From positions 124,001 to 188,000 of the forward strand of contig SGPM01000012.1 of the NCBI GenBank assembly GCA_004802725.1: 64,000 bases of DNA, read 5' to 3'. A model generated the notes under the pieces. It was given only the letters and a program-made list of their open reading frames with translations. It was not told the DNA's origin and searched no databases. The stretch is from Antrodiella citrinella (taxonomy: Eukaryota; Basidiomycota; Agaricomycetes; Polyporales; Steccherinaceae). A program made the translations under genes and the position numbers. Below, piece after piece: positions 48,436 to 59,489 of this stretch (position 1 is its first letter; the number at the start of each line of letters is the position of its first letter).

Positions 48436-49442
48436 ATGGCTGCCACCGTGCACGATGTTTTCCTGCTGTTTGGCGATTCTGTCACCGAGCAATCCTCAGA
48501 TGCGGGCGGACTCGGGCAGCTGCTTTCTGGTACGCATCCCAGTGACTTCATTGGTCGTCATCCGCGTCTCACAACTGGCTGATAGCTGCATACACGCGCA
48601 AAGTGGACGTCCTGAACAGGGGATTCAGTGGGTATAACACCAGATGGGCAATTCCCATACTTGAGCAGGTGTGTGTCCCTTGGTCGTTTCGGGAGGAGAC
48701 CACGAAGCTGAATAACGCTTCCGTTCCTACAGCTCCTTGCCAAGAAGACGGAGCAAAGTCATGTACCAGGAGTTCGTCTGCTGATTATCTGGTTCGGAGC
48801 GAACGATGCAACAATCCCAGCGAACTTTCAACACGTCCCTCTCGCGGAATTTGCCGACAACCTTTCTACACTCGTCCAATTGGTCACCGATCCCTCTTCC
48901 CCTTACCACTCGCCGCAGACGAAGATCGTGCTGATTACGCCGCCGCCAGTCAATACGCTGCAATGGGGCGCATACAAGGCGAGTCAGGAACCACCGGAGG
49001 AGTTGGAGAGGTCGCTCGATCTTACGAAGACGTACGCGGAGAAGGTCAAGGAAGTTGGGCTGAAGGAAGGCGTGCAGGTCCTTGACGCGTGGACGGCATT
49101 ATGGAAGGCGGCGGGCGAGGTGGAGGGAAACCTGAGCCGGCTCTCGCACGATGGCTTGCATCTGAACGCCGATGGCTACAAGGTGATGTCGCAAGTTCCG
49201 TTGTGTGTTGTGATCTAACTAACTGGCGTACGTGCGTTAGGTGGTGTACGATGAGCTAATGAAGATTATCGTTGATAAACACCCGGAGTTGCATTACAAC
49301 AAGCTGCAGGATGTCTTCATAGGGTGGGTTCCCTTTCTTTTCGCTAAGTTGACGCTGGGATGAATGCTCACCCCGTCTGCGTAGGTTTCTTGACATCGAT
49401 CCAGTGAATTATCGACAGGGTCTTCAGAAGAGACAGGCATGA
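48436..49442 (+). CDS. IAH1: Isoamyl acetate-hydrolysing esterase-like SGNH/GDSL hydrolase
   Basis: SGNH hydrolase related to yeast Iah1, which cleaves short acetate esters. Exons 48436-48529, 48586-48668, 48733-49192, 49241-49323 and 49385-49442. The GDS block is DVFLLFGDSVTEQ with the nucleophilic Ser; then VDVLNRGFSGYNTRWAIPIL with the oxyanion Gly, LLIIWFGANDATIP (the GxND block III) and LSHDGLHLNADGYK with the catalytic Asp and His. The helix IVDKHPELHYNKLQDVFIGF and a short tail GLQKRQA close the protein. No signal peptide, so intracellular like Iah1. Length about 260 residues, usual for the family. Confidence 0.9.
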
Positions 49443-50634
49443 ACCTCATCAATGTAACACTATAGAGGTCGCTAATGAGCGCTATATATAAGAGGGATAT
49501 ACAGTATCTATACTGGAAAGTCTTTGTTCCTGATCGTTGCTACAAAGCGGGTCCTGTCTACTAAGGAACGATTGTCCTACGCACCGAGGTCAGCCAAGGA
49601 GACTAAGTCCTGTCTACGAAGATGATGAAATGAAGGTTCGTCGGACTGTGGACATCCGACATTCCAGTAATTACCAATTTCTTGAGTCCCTCTTCGCCGA
49701 GATTCCGAGATATGAGTTCTCGCGGTGAGCGATCTTTGAGTTCAGGTATCCCTCCAACGCGACCACTCGCTACTGACAAACTTGGTTTCAGTAGGACGCA
49801 TGGGGCAGTCGGGACAACTCTACTACTAGCGCCAGGAGGCTGACTTGCAAAGGTCGGTGTTTTTTTCCCCTGAGGGAGGGCGAGCGTGATCCGAGCAGTC
49901 GGGCACGTTTGCCTGGCCGCAGACCTTTCGTGGTCCTTGATCAGGATAAGTACTTACCTCAACGCGGTCATTAGGCTCGTCCTCAGCCGTTCTTGGTGGT
50001 CGCAGACTCATCACATGAAACCAAGTACCCATGCCTTGCTCGACGAGCTTGTGTCGGACATGGCCATGCGAGTCTACGCGGCCATGGGAGGCTGGTATGT
50101 CTCCTGGCATCTTCGTCCTAATAGTGCGTGACCATATACTACCCAACACCGTAAAAGCGAATCGGAATGAAGCAGGCGGACGCATGCTGATTGAGGAGGG
50201 TAATTCTTAATCCGAGTCAAAGAAACCAGGAAAGAGGAGCCGTACATACCATCTGGAGCACACCATACTGAAACAGTGCTTGAAAATTCCACCAACGTCG
50301 TCCTACGTGAGCTCGCGCCATCGTCAATGTCCACGCTGAGGAGCAGTGACTTGTGGTTGAACTTCAAGTGAAGACGAGGTGGACCTGGGCCTAGGCGGGC
50401 TGTCAATCCGAACGACGACAACGGGTGGAAGCAGATGGATTACTTTGCGAACTTGTCTGTCAAGACGGCCTGGATGATATAGCGGGGCAATACGAGGTAA
50501 TACGAACTGAGGAGACGATTCGACAAGAGACGTGATGCTCAACCCTAATTTGTGGTTAATCTAGATCAACGCGATCGAAACGCGATCGACATCAAACACG
50601 TCGCGCGTTCGTGCCGTTTGCTTTCGAAGTGAAT
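49443..50634. other. Intergenic, no supported gene
   Basis: About 1.2 kb. Several ORFs of 60-120 codons overlap on both strands (for example 49826-50185 minus and 49886-50131 plus) but none has consistent codon character, a family motif or a promoter. One plus-strand stretch near 50021-50100 reads like protein (HALLDELVSDMAMRVYAAMG) and may be a gene remnant. Confidence 0.45.
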
Positions 50635-50665
50635 TTTACAGCTGTTCACGAAATTGTAGGCGTGT
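50635..50665 (+). repeat. Left terminal inverted repeat of the MITE
   Basis: 31 bp, exact reverse complement of 50849-50879. Confidence 0.9.
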
Positions 50666-50848
50666 CCGAAAATAATAGCGTAGTTGTTGGCTAGCGGGAA
50701 TATATGGGATTAGGACGCCACTGACAAGAATGTTGCGCGGCACAGGCATCGACATCTCTCGTAAATGGTGCGAGATCATCCCCGCTGACTCTCCGTTTAG
50801 CTTTATACTGAGCTCCGCCCAGAGCTGACTACTACTGATTTTTTTCAA

Positions 50849-50879
50849 ACACGCCTACAATTTCGTGAACAGCTGTAAA
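50849..50879 (-). repeat. Right terminal inverted repeat of the MITE
   Basis: 31 bp, exact reverse complement of 50635-50665. Confidence 0.9.
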
Positions 50880-52693
50880 CCTTTGGAAAGACAATAGCAG
50901 AAATCAGTGGAGATAATGTAACGAAGCTAATGAGACCTTACCTTGTCATGAAAAGAGAAATGCGCATCGAAAGTATGACGAAGCTTGTCGTCCTGTCACG
51001 TGTGAACTTTGAAGTGCAGAGGACACATGTACTCGTGACGAACCTAAGACAGATATCCTGCAACAAAATGACTGCTTCAACACGTGGATCGCACCTCATT
51101 TTTATTCTATGTATTCCGATCATATCGCCAGAATTATAGTCTATGAGCCACGTCATTCCGAGAAGTCTGCCGCTACTGCAGAAGACCAGCACCGGCAACC
51201 TGATGCTGCAGATGGATAGTCACTGAACAAATGGTATGATGCATCATGCTGTGGAAACGTTCGGAATAGCTCCCCTAAGCATGATGCCCCTCTCCGAATC
51301 GTTGACGTCGTACTCTGGTAGAGAGCTGTCAGCTCAGACAAACTGTCGAAAGGAGATGGCTGACTTGCATGTGAAGATTGCCAGAGCCTAGAACGGAGTT
51401 CGGGAGTATCACGGCTGATGGGGTCGTTACCACTGGGTACAGAAGCTCCTCCGATGCGTGGACCAGTAACTTCTCAGTAAGGGTTGTCAGGGGACTGAGA
51501 ACGTTGTAAGTAGTGACATTGTAGTGACAGGTAGCCAAAGTTAGGGTGGTCGTCAGTGGTAGTGACCGCGACAGTGACTACACCAGCTGCTCGGTGTTAC
51601 GATGAGGCCTCGATGAGGTTCAAAATTGATCATATTTATCAGACCGAAGATGGAGAACAAATCATACCAGGTCCTTCTTTGGTTGATGGGCGGGGTTAGT
51701 CAAGGGTTAGTCATCAGCAAAGTTGAACATGGGCCAAATAACGCGCAAATAAAGGACCCATTAGGCGAGTTGGTTTTCTGCCTCTCTCACTTGCGACACG
51801 ACCATCCCCTCAGGACACCCCCTTCGTTCTCCTCGAGACGCACATTTTTGTGTATTCTCTGTGGCTAATAGCTTCTGGCTCTCTTCTTACGTTTCCTCTG
51901 ACGTTGCTGGGCAGAAGACTGAGGGAACGAGTGGACCCACAAGCGTACACAGAATCTCCCTTTGCTTTGACCACTATTTGCTCCCTTCGCCTGTTTCAAA
52001 CGCGTGAGAGTTCCCGCCTTGCTGTTGCGCACGCTGTTCAGGCGTTTCGAACCTCTGTTGCCCTTCGCTGACACACTCTCTCCAGGCGCGGCCTCCTCCG
52101 TCAACACATTCGTTCACGTCTAGGTAAGCTCCTTTGTTTCGGTTGCGTTGCTGGCAGGGAGGCGAGAGTTGGGAGAGGGGAGAAAGACAACAATGGCCGG
52201 AGGAATGTGCCACTCGATCATCACCATCACGCTGGCTCGGTCGAGTTTGGGAGACAATGGACCATCGTATGGTCGAATCTCCAATCCCAAACAGGTGGCA
52301 CATGGGTTGCCATCTTCTCCTGACGAGGACAATGGGTTTGCGACCTCCCCTTTCCCATATGTTCATTTTGCGGGGTGTCCGTCATCATCTGTCGCGCTGA
52401 TCCCGATTTTCATTATGCAGCCGGCATTTGGTTCAACTTTAGCTAGCAAGACTTCGTTTGTTTGGCCACTTCACCTTTCGGTGCGTTCTTACAACTTTCG
52501 ATGCGACCGCCCTGACTGACTCTCTTCTTCCTCTCGTTCAACATCCACTGTGTACATCGCCCTTCTCCAACTTGTATCTCTTCAACTCTTCTGTATTCCT
52601 CATCCTATCCTCCCTGGTCAAACCAACTCTCTGTATCCTTACCCTTGTCCACCTGCCTCGCTGCGACGCGTCACTTTCCTCCCAATCTCACCA
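50880..52693. other. Intergenic, long promoter and pyrimidine-rich leader of CDC25
   Basis: 1.8 kb without a supported gene. From about 51780 to 52690 the plus strand is T/C-rich, as expected for a promoter and long 5' leader. A four-codon upstream ORF (ATG 52501, stop ending 52515) and other upstream ATGs lie in the candidate leader. Around 51520-51590 words of the type gtgac/gtagtgac recur. Confidence 0.5.
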
Positions 52694-55373
52694 ATGTCTC
52701 GTTCCCGAACCCTCGTCAAAGCAGATTCACGTACAAACAAGAGATTAAAGAGAAACCGCGATTCATTCGAGGACGACGCCAATATGACGACCTTCCAAAC
52801 TTCAGCGCCTCCGCTCTACAAACATTTTCTGGCCATCCCCCCAGCACCCTCACGCAAGCTCTCGCAGCGCATCAACGGAAAGGTCACATCAGAAGTTGAA
52901 GACTTCCTCTCCTCCGACGTGGAGAGGGAGCTTGAGCTTTCCTTTGCCTCAACCATGTCCATTCACTCCCCTCCTCGCGACCACATCTCACTGGCCCCCG
53001 AGGACGACTCACGCGACTACGTTCCTATGGACATCTCTCCTGCCCCTCCCCGCATGCAGGCCGCTGTACCCAAGCAGGTGGAGGAGACGCGTAAGGTGGT
53101 GGGGAGACCGAGAGCATTCACGAGCTCTGCAAGGTTGTTTGGGACGGATATGAGCAATGCGAGTGGCCAACAATCCTCGATCAACTTTGGGGCTGCAAAC
53201 AAGTCTAGTTCTTCTGGCACTTCGACTTCAAGTCGTGGGAAGAAGCTGCAACGTTCAGCGCTGCCGTTCGAGTGGATGAGCAATGCTCAAACGAGTGATC
53301 ACGGGCGTAACATATTTGACCAGGTGAGCGGTACCTTTTGATATGGACTGGTGTTGGCCGCACACACCTATCCTTCGTGCTCCGTTATGCTAACGCAGCT
53401 CATTGTCAGCCTCAGGCCAGCCCTTCCTCACCTGCAACGGATGCTATGGATGTAGATACTTCGTTCTCCCAACACCTCGCCTCGTCAGAGCCAGTGCCGC
53501 CCTCAGCAGCTCCCACTATCACAACATTTAACCTGGCTGGCAGCAACTACGCTTCAACAGGACCCTTATCTGCCGCTCCGACCGTTACAACATTCAACCA
53601 GCTATTCTACGATACCATGTCTCCTGCGCGCGCGCGGGATGACTTCGCAGATTCACTCAATATTTCTGTGGACGAGAGCCCCCTCCAGCCATTTGCCAAG
53701 AAGCGTCGCTCTGCTTCTCCTCCGCATGTCCGCGACGAGTCGTTTGGTGATTCTGAAGGCGCTCTGAAACGTCAAGCATCATTTTCGTCGTCTCCGGCTC
53801 AACTATCTTCACCCTCTGCTCACAAGCTGGAACGCATTGCAAGTGGTCCCCTCGGAATGAAGAAACCCTTGTACGGTGCGCTCGGCGCTCCTCTTGCGTT
53901 GAATGTCAACAACAAGAGACCCAGGAGACCGGTGTTGAGTGCCATGGTGGCTCCTGGTGACCTGCTTCAGGACGACGAGGTCACTGGAGGAAAGGAGAAC
54001 AAGGGTGCTTCTCACTATCGCCCTGTGCTGCCTCCCGTTCGTCGCGCATTCTCTGCCATGCTCCCTCCCTCCATGCTCGACCACTCCCTCTCCTCTGAGG
54101 ACGGGTCATCTTTCAATCACGAGGCCGACATGAGCTCGCCCGCCCAGGCGTATGCCAAGCGTCAGCAAGTGAAGACCATCCGTCGTTGCGACGGTACGGA
54201 TGACTTCCGGCCGCTCACTGGGGCCAGCGCCCTCGTCTCCCGTGACAACGACGCGAAGCAGCGCGGTCTGCGACGGACTGAGGAGCGTGTAGAAAGGGCT
54301 ACCAGTGGTGACCGGGATACCCCGAGAAGCAAGTACCTGTGCACAAACCCTGGTAGCGGTCTTGGCGGTTTCGGCGACAACGAAGCGTTCGGGAAGCTCC
54401 TCCCATGCCATCGCGTGAAGGAAGACGGGTTGATGAGAATCACCTCCAAGACCGTAAGTTCATATGTTTGATCTCAGTCCGTGCAACTCTTATCTAGAAT
54501 TGTATACAGATGGATCAGTTACTCGGTGGCACGTTCGACTCGAAGATTGCCTCGTTCCAAGTCATTGACTGCCGCTTCGACTACGAGTACAACGGCGGAC
54601 ACATTCCTGGAGCTATCAATATCAACACCACGAACGGTGTCGAGGACTATCTCCTTGGTGCGCAGGCCACCAAGCCTCAGCCCTCTACCAGTGGCGATCC
54701 CAGCAAGAAGTCTATCCTCGTGTTCCACTGCGAGTTCAGCCACAAGCGAGCTCCAACTTTGTACGTTCGAGCTGTTTGACATCATCTTCAAACTAGCTGA
54801 CAATACATAAACAGTGCAAAGCATTTACGTTCCAAGGATCGTGCTATGAACAATCACGTCTATCCCAGAATCTACTACCCTGAGGTCTACATTTTGGAGG
54901 GTGGATATTGCCAGTTCTACAAAGACTGTGCCCCTCGCTGCGAGCCTTATGGGTATGTTCAGATGGACGACCCACATTACGCGCAATCTCGTAGAGAGGA
55001 TCTTGATCAGTTCCGCAAAGCGAAGTTCGGACGCACCAAGTCCTATGCGTACGGAGAGGGCAAGACCAGTCTGACCACGGCTCTTGGACAGAAGAGGAAT
55101 ACCGCCCCCTCTGGTGGAACGACAGGTGGAACGACAGCTCTTTTTGCTGCTGCGAACGCTGCTCGCACGCGTCGTAATGGTATGCTGCAAACATTGGAAG
55201 AAGACTCGAGTGGCGCGCTTCATAGCGAAGACGAGGATAACGAGACGGATCTTGGCGATAGTCCATGCCCTCCACCGACGAAGGCTGTTGCATTCAAAGG
55301 CAAACGACTTGGTCGCGCTCCGCTTGCGCGGGCAGAAACGTACGGACCGAGCCGCATGAACCTGGGATACTAA
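52694..55373 (+). CDS. CDC25: M-phase inducer phosphatase Cdc25
   Basis: Dual-specificity phosphatase that removes inhibitory phosphates from Cdk1 and triggers mitosis. Exons 52694-53323, 53410-54453, 54510-54760 and 54815-55373, all phase-consistent, about 828 residues. The N-terminal 590 residues are a long disordered regulatory region rich in Ser-Pro sites (SPPRDH, SPARAR, SPPHVRD). The rhodanese-like catalytic domain starts after the third intron: LLGGTFDSKIASFQVIDCRF, DYEYNGGHIPGAININT, then the active site HCEFSHKRAP (Cys-x5-Arg), RSKDRAMNNHVYPRIYYPEV, YILEGGYCQFYKD and CEPYGYVQMDDPHY. A Ser/acidic tail follows. The start at 52694 (MSRSRTLVKADS) is the first ATG of the coding-like frame; upstream codons are open but pyrimidine-biased leader. 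Confidence 0.95.
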
Positions 55374-56763
55374 GTCATCACGACTGCCAGCCCCGATACC
55401 ACTACTTGCTGTTTCGTCCATCACTCGTTGTTCCTCTCTTCGCTCGCCTACCCGTTCCCTTTACCTTTGTGACGCCAACTGAATGCCACGTCACGTCGTT
55501 CAGTGATGCCTAGTTCACGCCACCTCGCCAACGCTATGAAGACCACCGTATGCTTTCTAGTCGATCCTGAAGAGGTATCGACACATGATCTCCCCTATGA
55601 CTCTCCCCACGCAAGAAATGTCACGCTTTGCGCTATGCCTTGGCCGCTCTCTACCTACCAGGACGACTTTGTTTGCAGCACGCTTTTCGCTCATTCGCTT
55701 CGCATTTTCCTCGTCATCAAGATTGATTTCGCGATTCAATACTCCATCCAAACAACACAAATCAGTAATCATCTTTACCACATCACATCCGCACACCATC
55801 TCCTCCCCATTTCCGTTACAACCCATCTCCATTGCATCTTATACTGCATCGCTAGCCGAGCCTCTTCTTCCGTCTCCTCCCTTCGGTGGGCTAGACGGGT
55901 CTACGCTCGGTCGTGTATCCAATCCCAGTTTTCCTTCTTGCATCTTTCCTTCTCAGTAATTGTCTCAGTATATATGCATCATTCGGACCCTCTCCGGCCG
56001 ATTTCCAATCTCATGCCTCCCTCTTCTCTTCTCATCTCTTTATTTCGTCTCGTTCAACCCAACAACCGATCTTTCAAGCCTCCGACTCGTTCTTGTAACC
56101 CCCATTCCCAGCTTTGAGTCCTTCGCCAGGTTATCTGACTTGTTTTTTCCTCTCTGTTTGAGCTCCCTATCTATCTTGGAAGCTTTGTCGTTTTGCTTTA
56201 CTGCGATGTCACTGTCATCTGCTACTCCAAGCTTTTCTCATCAATCTTTTCTACCTCACCGTCTCTCCGTGTCCATTCTTGATCTCTTGAACCATGTTCA
56301 GTTTGTTCTTTTCGCCTTGGATAAACTACTCTCCGTCCGATAAGACCCACTAGGTCGATCCTTCCTTCATCCTCGCCCGTTGAAGCTCAGCTACGAGAAG
56401 GATATCTTATATATTGTTGTATATATTACACTACCCACATCGTGTCTTGTCAATGCTCTTCAATAGATGCCGACGCTCGAACAAACATAAGTCGTGGCTT
56501 CTCGCTATGTATCAGATGTGCGAGACTGAGTTGATTGTGATGGAGTGATACCGGGTGCGCATGCGGAGGCATCATCGCAAGGGCAAGGAACTCTCCATGA
56601 CGTCCATCCAACTGAGGTGTCAGATGTATGTATGTATTTTCAAGATCCCTGACTCGCGTGAGTCGACTGACCAAACGTTCAAATTCACATGTACAAAGGA
56701 ATCAAGAAGTGATTGAATAACAGTATAGGTACATATAGTCGTATTGAAAGAAGTGCAAACCTC
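55374..56763. other. Pyrimidine-rich intergenic tract after CDC25
   Basis: 1.4 kb. From 55380 to about 56340 the plus strand is strongly C/T-rich, so long ORFs appear in all three plus frames; their Ser/Leu/His/Phe composition shows they are artefacts. It may be a long CDC25 3' UTR or a separate non-coding transcript. The right 400 bp are more balanced and hold the 3' UTR of SET paralogue 2. Confidence 0.45.
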
Positions 56764-59489
56764 TCATACGGACAGCCGACTCAACAGCGACTGATGGACC
56801 TCTCGAAAGAGGGGTTTCCCGCCACCGATGGCCATCTCTGAAACTGGGTAGTCGTCAGTACGGCTGTGAGAGTACAAGGACGCATGTAGACGTACGCCAT
56901 AGTGCCACCTGCATCCATCTAGTAGCTCGTGCTTCTTCGCCTATCGCATCCAACGCACCGGCAAGTTGTATAGTCATCGGCGCGCAGACCTCCACCAAGT
57001 AGGGAGGTTTGGACGTGTCGACAGGCAATCCCGCTGATCGCAATCGGCCAGATGTGCTGCGATCCGTGATGACTATTCCAGCTGCTTCCAAGCCGTTCAT
57101 CGACGCCTCGAGACCTATCAAGGCATACCTCCAGTCGGAATCCATGTTACTTGCGGTGCAGCAAGCTAGAGATAGCCTCTGATACATGACGACAAGAGGA
57201 GGCTTGATGCCGCACGCTACGCGTTCCACAGTGTCGGCGTATGTAGCCCTGACTTCGGCGACGCGCTTCATAGCTTCCTGCACTGACTGAGCTTTCGGCA
57301 TGTTGAATATCTTCGCTCGAAACTTTCGATCGGAGGGATCATCAGCATCATCAGCCTTGCATAGCAGACACTTGCAGACAAATCCCCACTTCCTCTGGGT
57401 GATTTCCGACCGCTCTTCCAACGGCTTAATCCATGAAGTATAACCCAAAGTGACTTCTTCACCTGCCTTGAGATCCTGAGCAGCTCGCATGACCATCACG
57501 TCTCCGAAGAAGGTCCGATCTGCAGAGGGCATGCATGAGTGATTGCAGAAGGAAGGGAGCTCGTAAAGAGCCACTGCGCTGTCGAGTGAGTCTTCTCCAT
57601 GCCCATCGGGATTCGCAAAGTTTTCGACACTAAATACGGTCATGGAGCAGATGCCTTCCACTCGAGCTATGTCGATGTCCACGGAAGATGTGCGAGGGTG
57701 GTGATAAGTCGCCGGCAGAAGGGTCCCTGTGGGCGGGTAACATGTCGCGGGAAGTGCATCCCCAGCGTACAAGGTGTCCATGGTGCGCGCGACGCGAGGA
57801 TCGTCCCACATGCGCTGCACGACACGATCGATAAGGGCATAGTGAGAACGCCTCCCGATGGTGCTCGTCAAAAAGTTGTGAGACAGAAAGATCTCCCTAT
57901 CCTTCCCTGGGTTATCTTCTGGATAATATGAAGCGATCGGTTTTGAGACGACCTGTCGGCTTGTGAGCACCATTTCTTGACTCAGTAACAAACACGTACT
58001 AGAAGCTCTCCTGCTTTCACGTCCCGAGTGACGAAGAGACCTCGAGGTCCGTTGCCCTTAGTCGGTAGCCTGGCCTCCACAGGTCCTTGGTAAGAAGTAA
58101 CGTCCAGCCGTGACGCTGGTCCTTGAGACTGTTTATACATCGCCAACCAGTCATAAGCAGCCGTAGCGGCCTCCTTCAGCCGCTGTGAGGCCTTTAGACC
58201 CAGGGCCTTCATCTCCGAATCCCGAAGATGTAAGCGGGTCATCTTCTGGACATCGCCGTATCTACCGAGGGCATAGTACGCCTTGGTGGTTCTAACAAAT
58301 GCTTTCCGTTCGAGAAGCGAATCAGCCAGGTTCATCGCCATCGCAGCTTCCCCATCACGGGCAGCAGAGTTGAACCAGCCAAGTCGGAGGTACGCCTCCG
58401 CCCGATTCAAGAGGAGTAGAGGGTGATTGGAATCCAATGCCAGACCTTCAGTGAACGAGATGGCGGCGCAGAGCCACTGCTGCTGCTTGAACTGCTCGAC
58501 GCCACGTTCCTTCCATCCTTTTGCAGTGTTGGGTGTGAAAGGAACTCCAGGGATACGACCCGTCGTCCAAGTAACATTATTGACAAGCGGTGAGGCGCGG
58601 TCGAGGAAGATGATGTCTGATGGTGCATCCACGCGGATCATTGGTGTGTCCCCATTGGAAGCGAGCTTGTAATAGGGTTCTCGGATTGCGAGGATGGCGT
58701 CGATCGGGAATAGAAAGTCTGCCTCGTCCATGGAGCAATCCAATGTGAAAGGGTAATGGTATATGCCCATTCTAGACGTGTGACCTTCTGGATCCTCCAC
58801 TGCAACGTCAACGCCCACAACATGACCTACACAATGATCGATCAGTGGTTGGAAGGGATAGGTACGCAGAGATAAAATGATCCTACTAGGTTGGTGAATG
58901 ATTCGGCATAGGAGATATCGACCCTATGATACGTTTGTAAACATGCTATACGGACAATGTGTGTTACCTAGGGACTTACCTCATGTCTCTTTCTGATCAG
59001 CATTTCAGATATACTAACTGTTGTGCATCTTATCAGTACTGTGTCAATTCTGAAGACACAACTCCGCCTACTTCTCTTCAAATCCTTCAGACTCGGGGTG
59101 GAGAAACCGGGGACAGTTCCAATGTAGGTCCGTCTCGTCAACACTTGGTTCTCTTTTGGTCGCATACAGGAGCGCGACCCCTTGAACTCAGCGAGCAGAG
59201 CACTTCTGGGTATCTGTTTAGCCTTGGCGGGAGGAAGGGATCGTTCGCGCATGTGTATCGCTTTCATATGCTCGAATTGTTCCTTCGCCCCGTCACCAAA
59301 TAGTTCAGAAGCGGCGCTCGTTGCTTGACTGTCGATGAGACCAGCGCTATACGTGCTAGCGATATTTTTGAAGGCGTCGATGAATCCAGGATCCTGCATT
59401 GCTTGTTGGACGAAATCGGAATCTATACCTAGCGTAGCCATCATGGCGGCTGGATCAAGGTCAAGTAACCTAGAGTACGGATCAGACAT
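56764..59489 (-). CDS. TPR-SET domain protein, paralogue 2 (SMYD-like), full-length N-terminus
   Basis: Second copy of the predicted TPR-SET lysine methyltransferase. The first exon (59489 to 58980) encodes 170 residues: MSDPYSRLLDLDPAAMMATL, SELFGDGAKEQFEHMKAIHM, RSLPPAKAKQIPRSALLAEF, VLTRRTYIGTVPGF, STPSLKDLKR. Short exon GRYLLCRIIHQPS and then VAVEDPEGHTSRMGIYHYPF follow. TPR part: WKERGVEQFKQQQWLCAAIS, LLLLNRAEAYLRLGWFNSAA. SET part: RGLFVTRDVKAGELLV, LPSFCNHSCMPSADR (NHSC), FFGDVMVMRAAQDLKAGEEV, TLGYTSW, post-SET CKCLLCKAD. The last exon, after an intron near 56850, gives LSEMAIGGGKPLFREVHQSL and LSRLSV, stop 56764-56766. The reading of the TPR part past the exon border into RVCY is intronic. 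Same strand as paralogue 1, about 11 kb away. Confidence 0.85.

Larger units (their letters stand above)
50635..50879. mobile_element. MITE with 31-bp perfect terminal inverted repeats
   Basis: A 245-bp element bounded by perfect inverted repeats at 50635-50665 and 50849-50879 (31 bp each; the termini read tttacagctgttcacg inward). Counting from the inner CAGCTG, TA is present at both borders, which fits the TA target duplication of Tc1/mariner-type elements; alternatively the TTTA/TAAA ends belong to the repeat. Partial complementarity continues a few bases inward. There is no transposase; a 70-codon minus-strand ORF inside is not a recognisable fragment of one. It is a short non-autonomous DNA transposon. 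Confidence 0.85.

Noticed and set aside
50636..50848. Transposase fragment inside the MITE
   Set aside because: The 70-codon ORF has no DDE or helix-turn-helix signature and depends on the inverted-repeat sequence itself.
55503..56117. 204-codon plus-strand ORF
   Set aside because: Composition (Ser, Leu, His, Phe, Ile) is what any C/T-rich strand gives; other plus frames are equally open.
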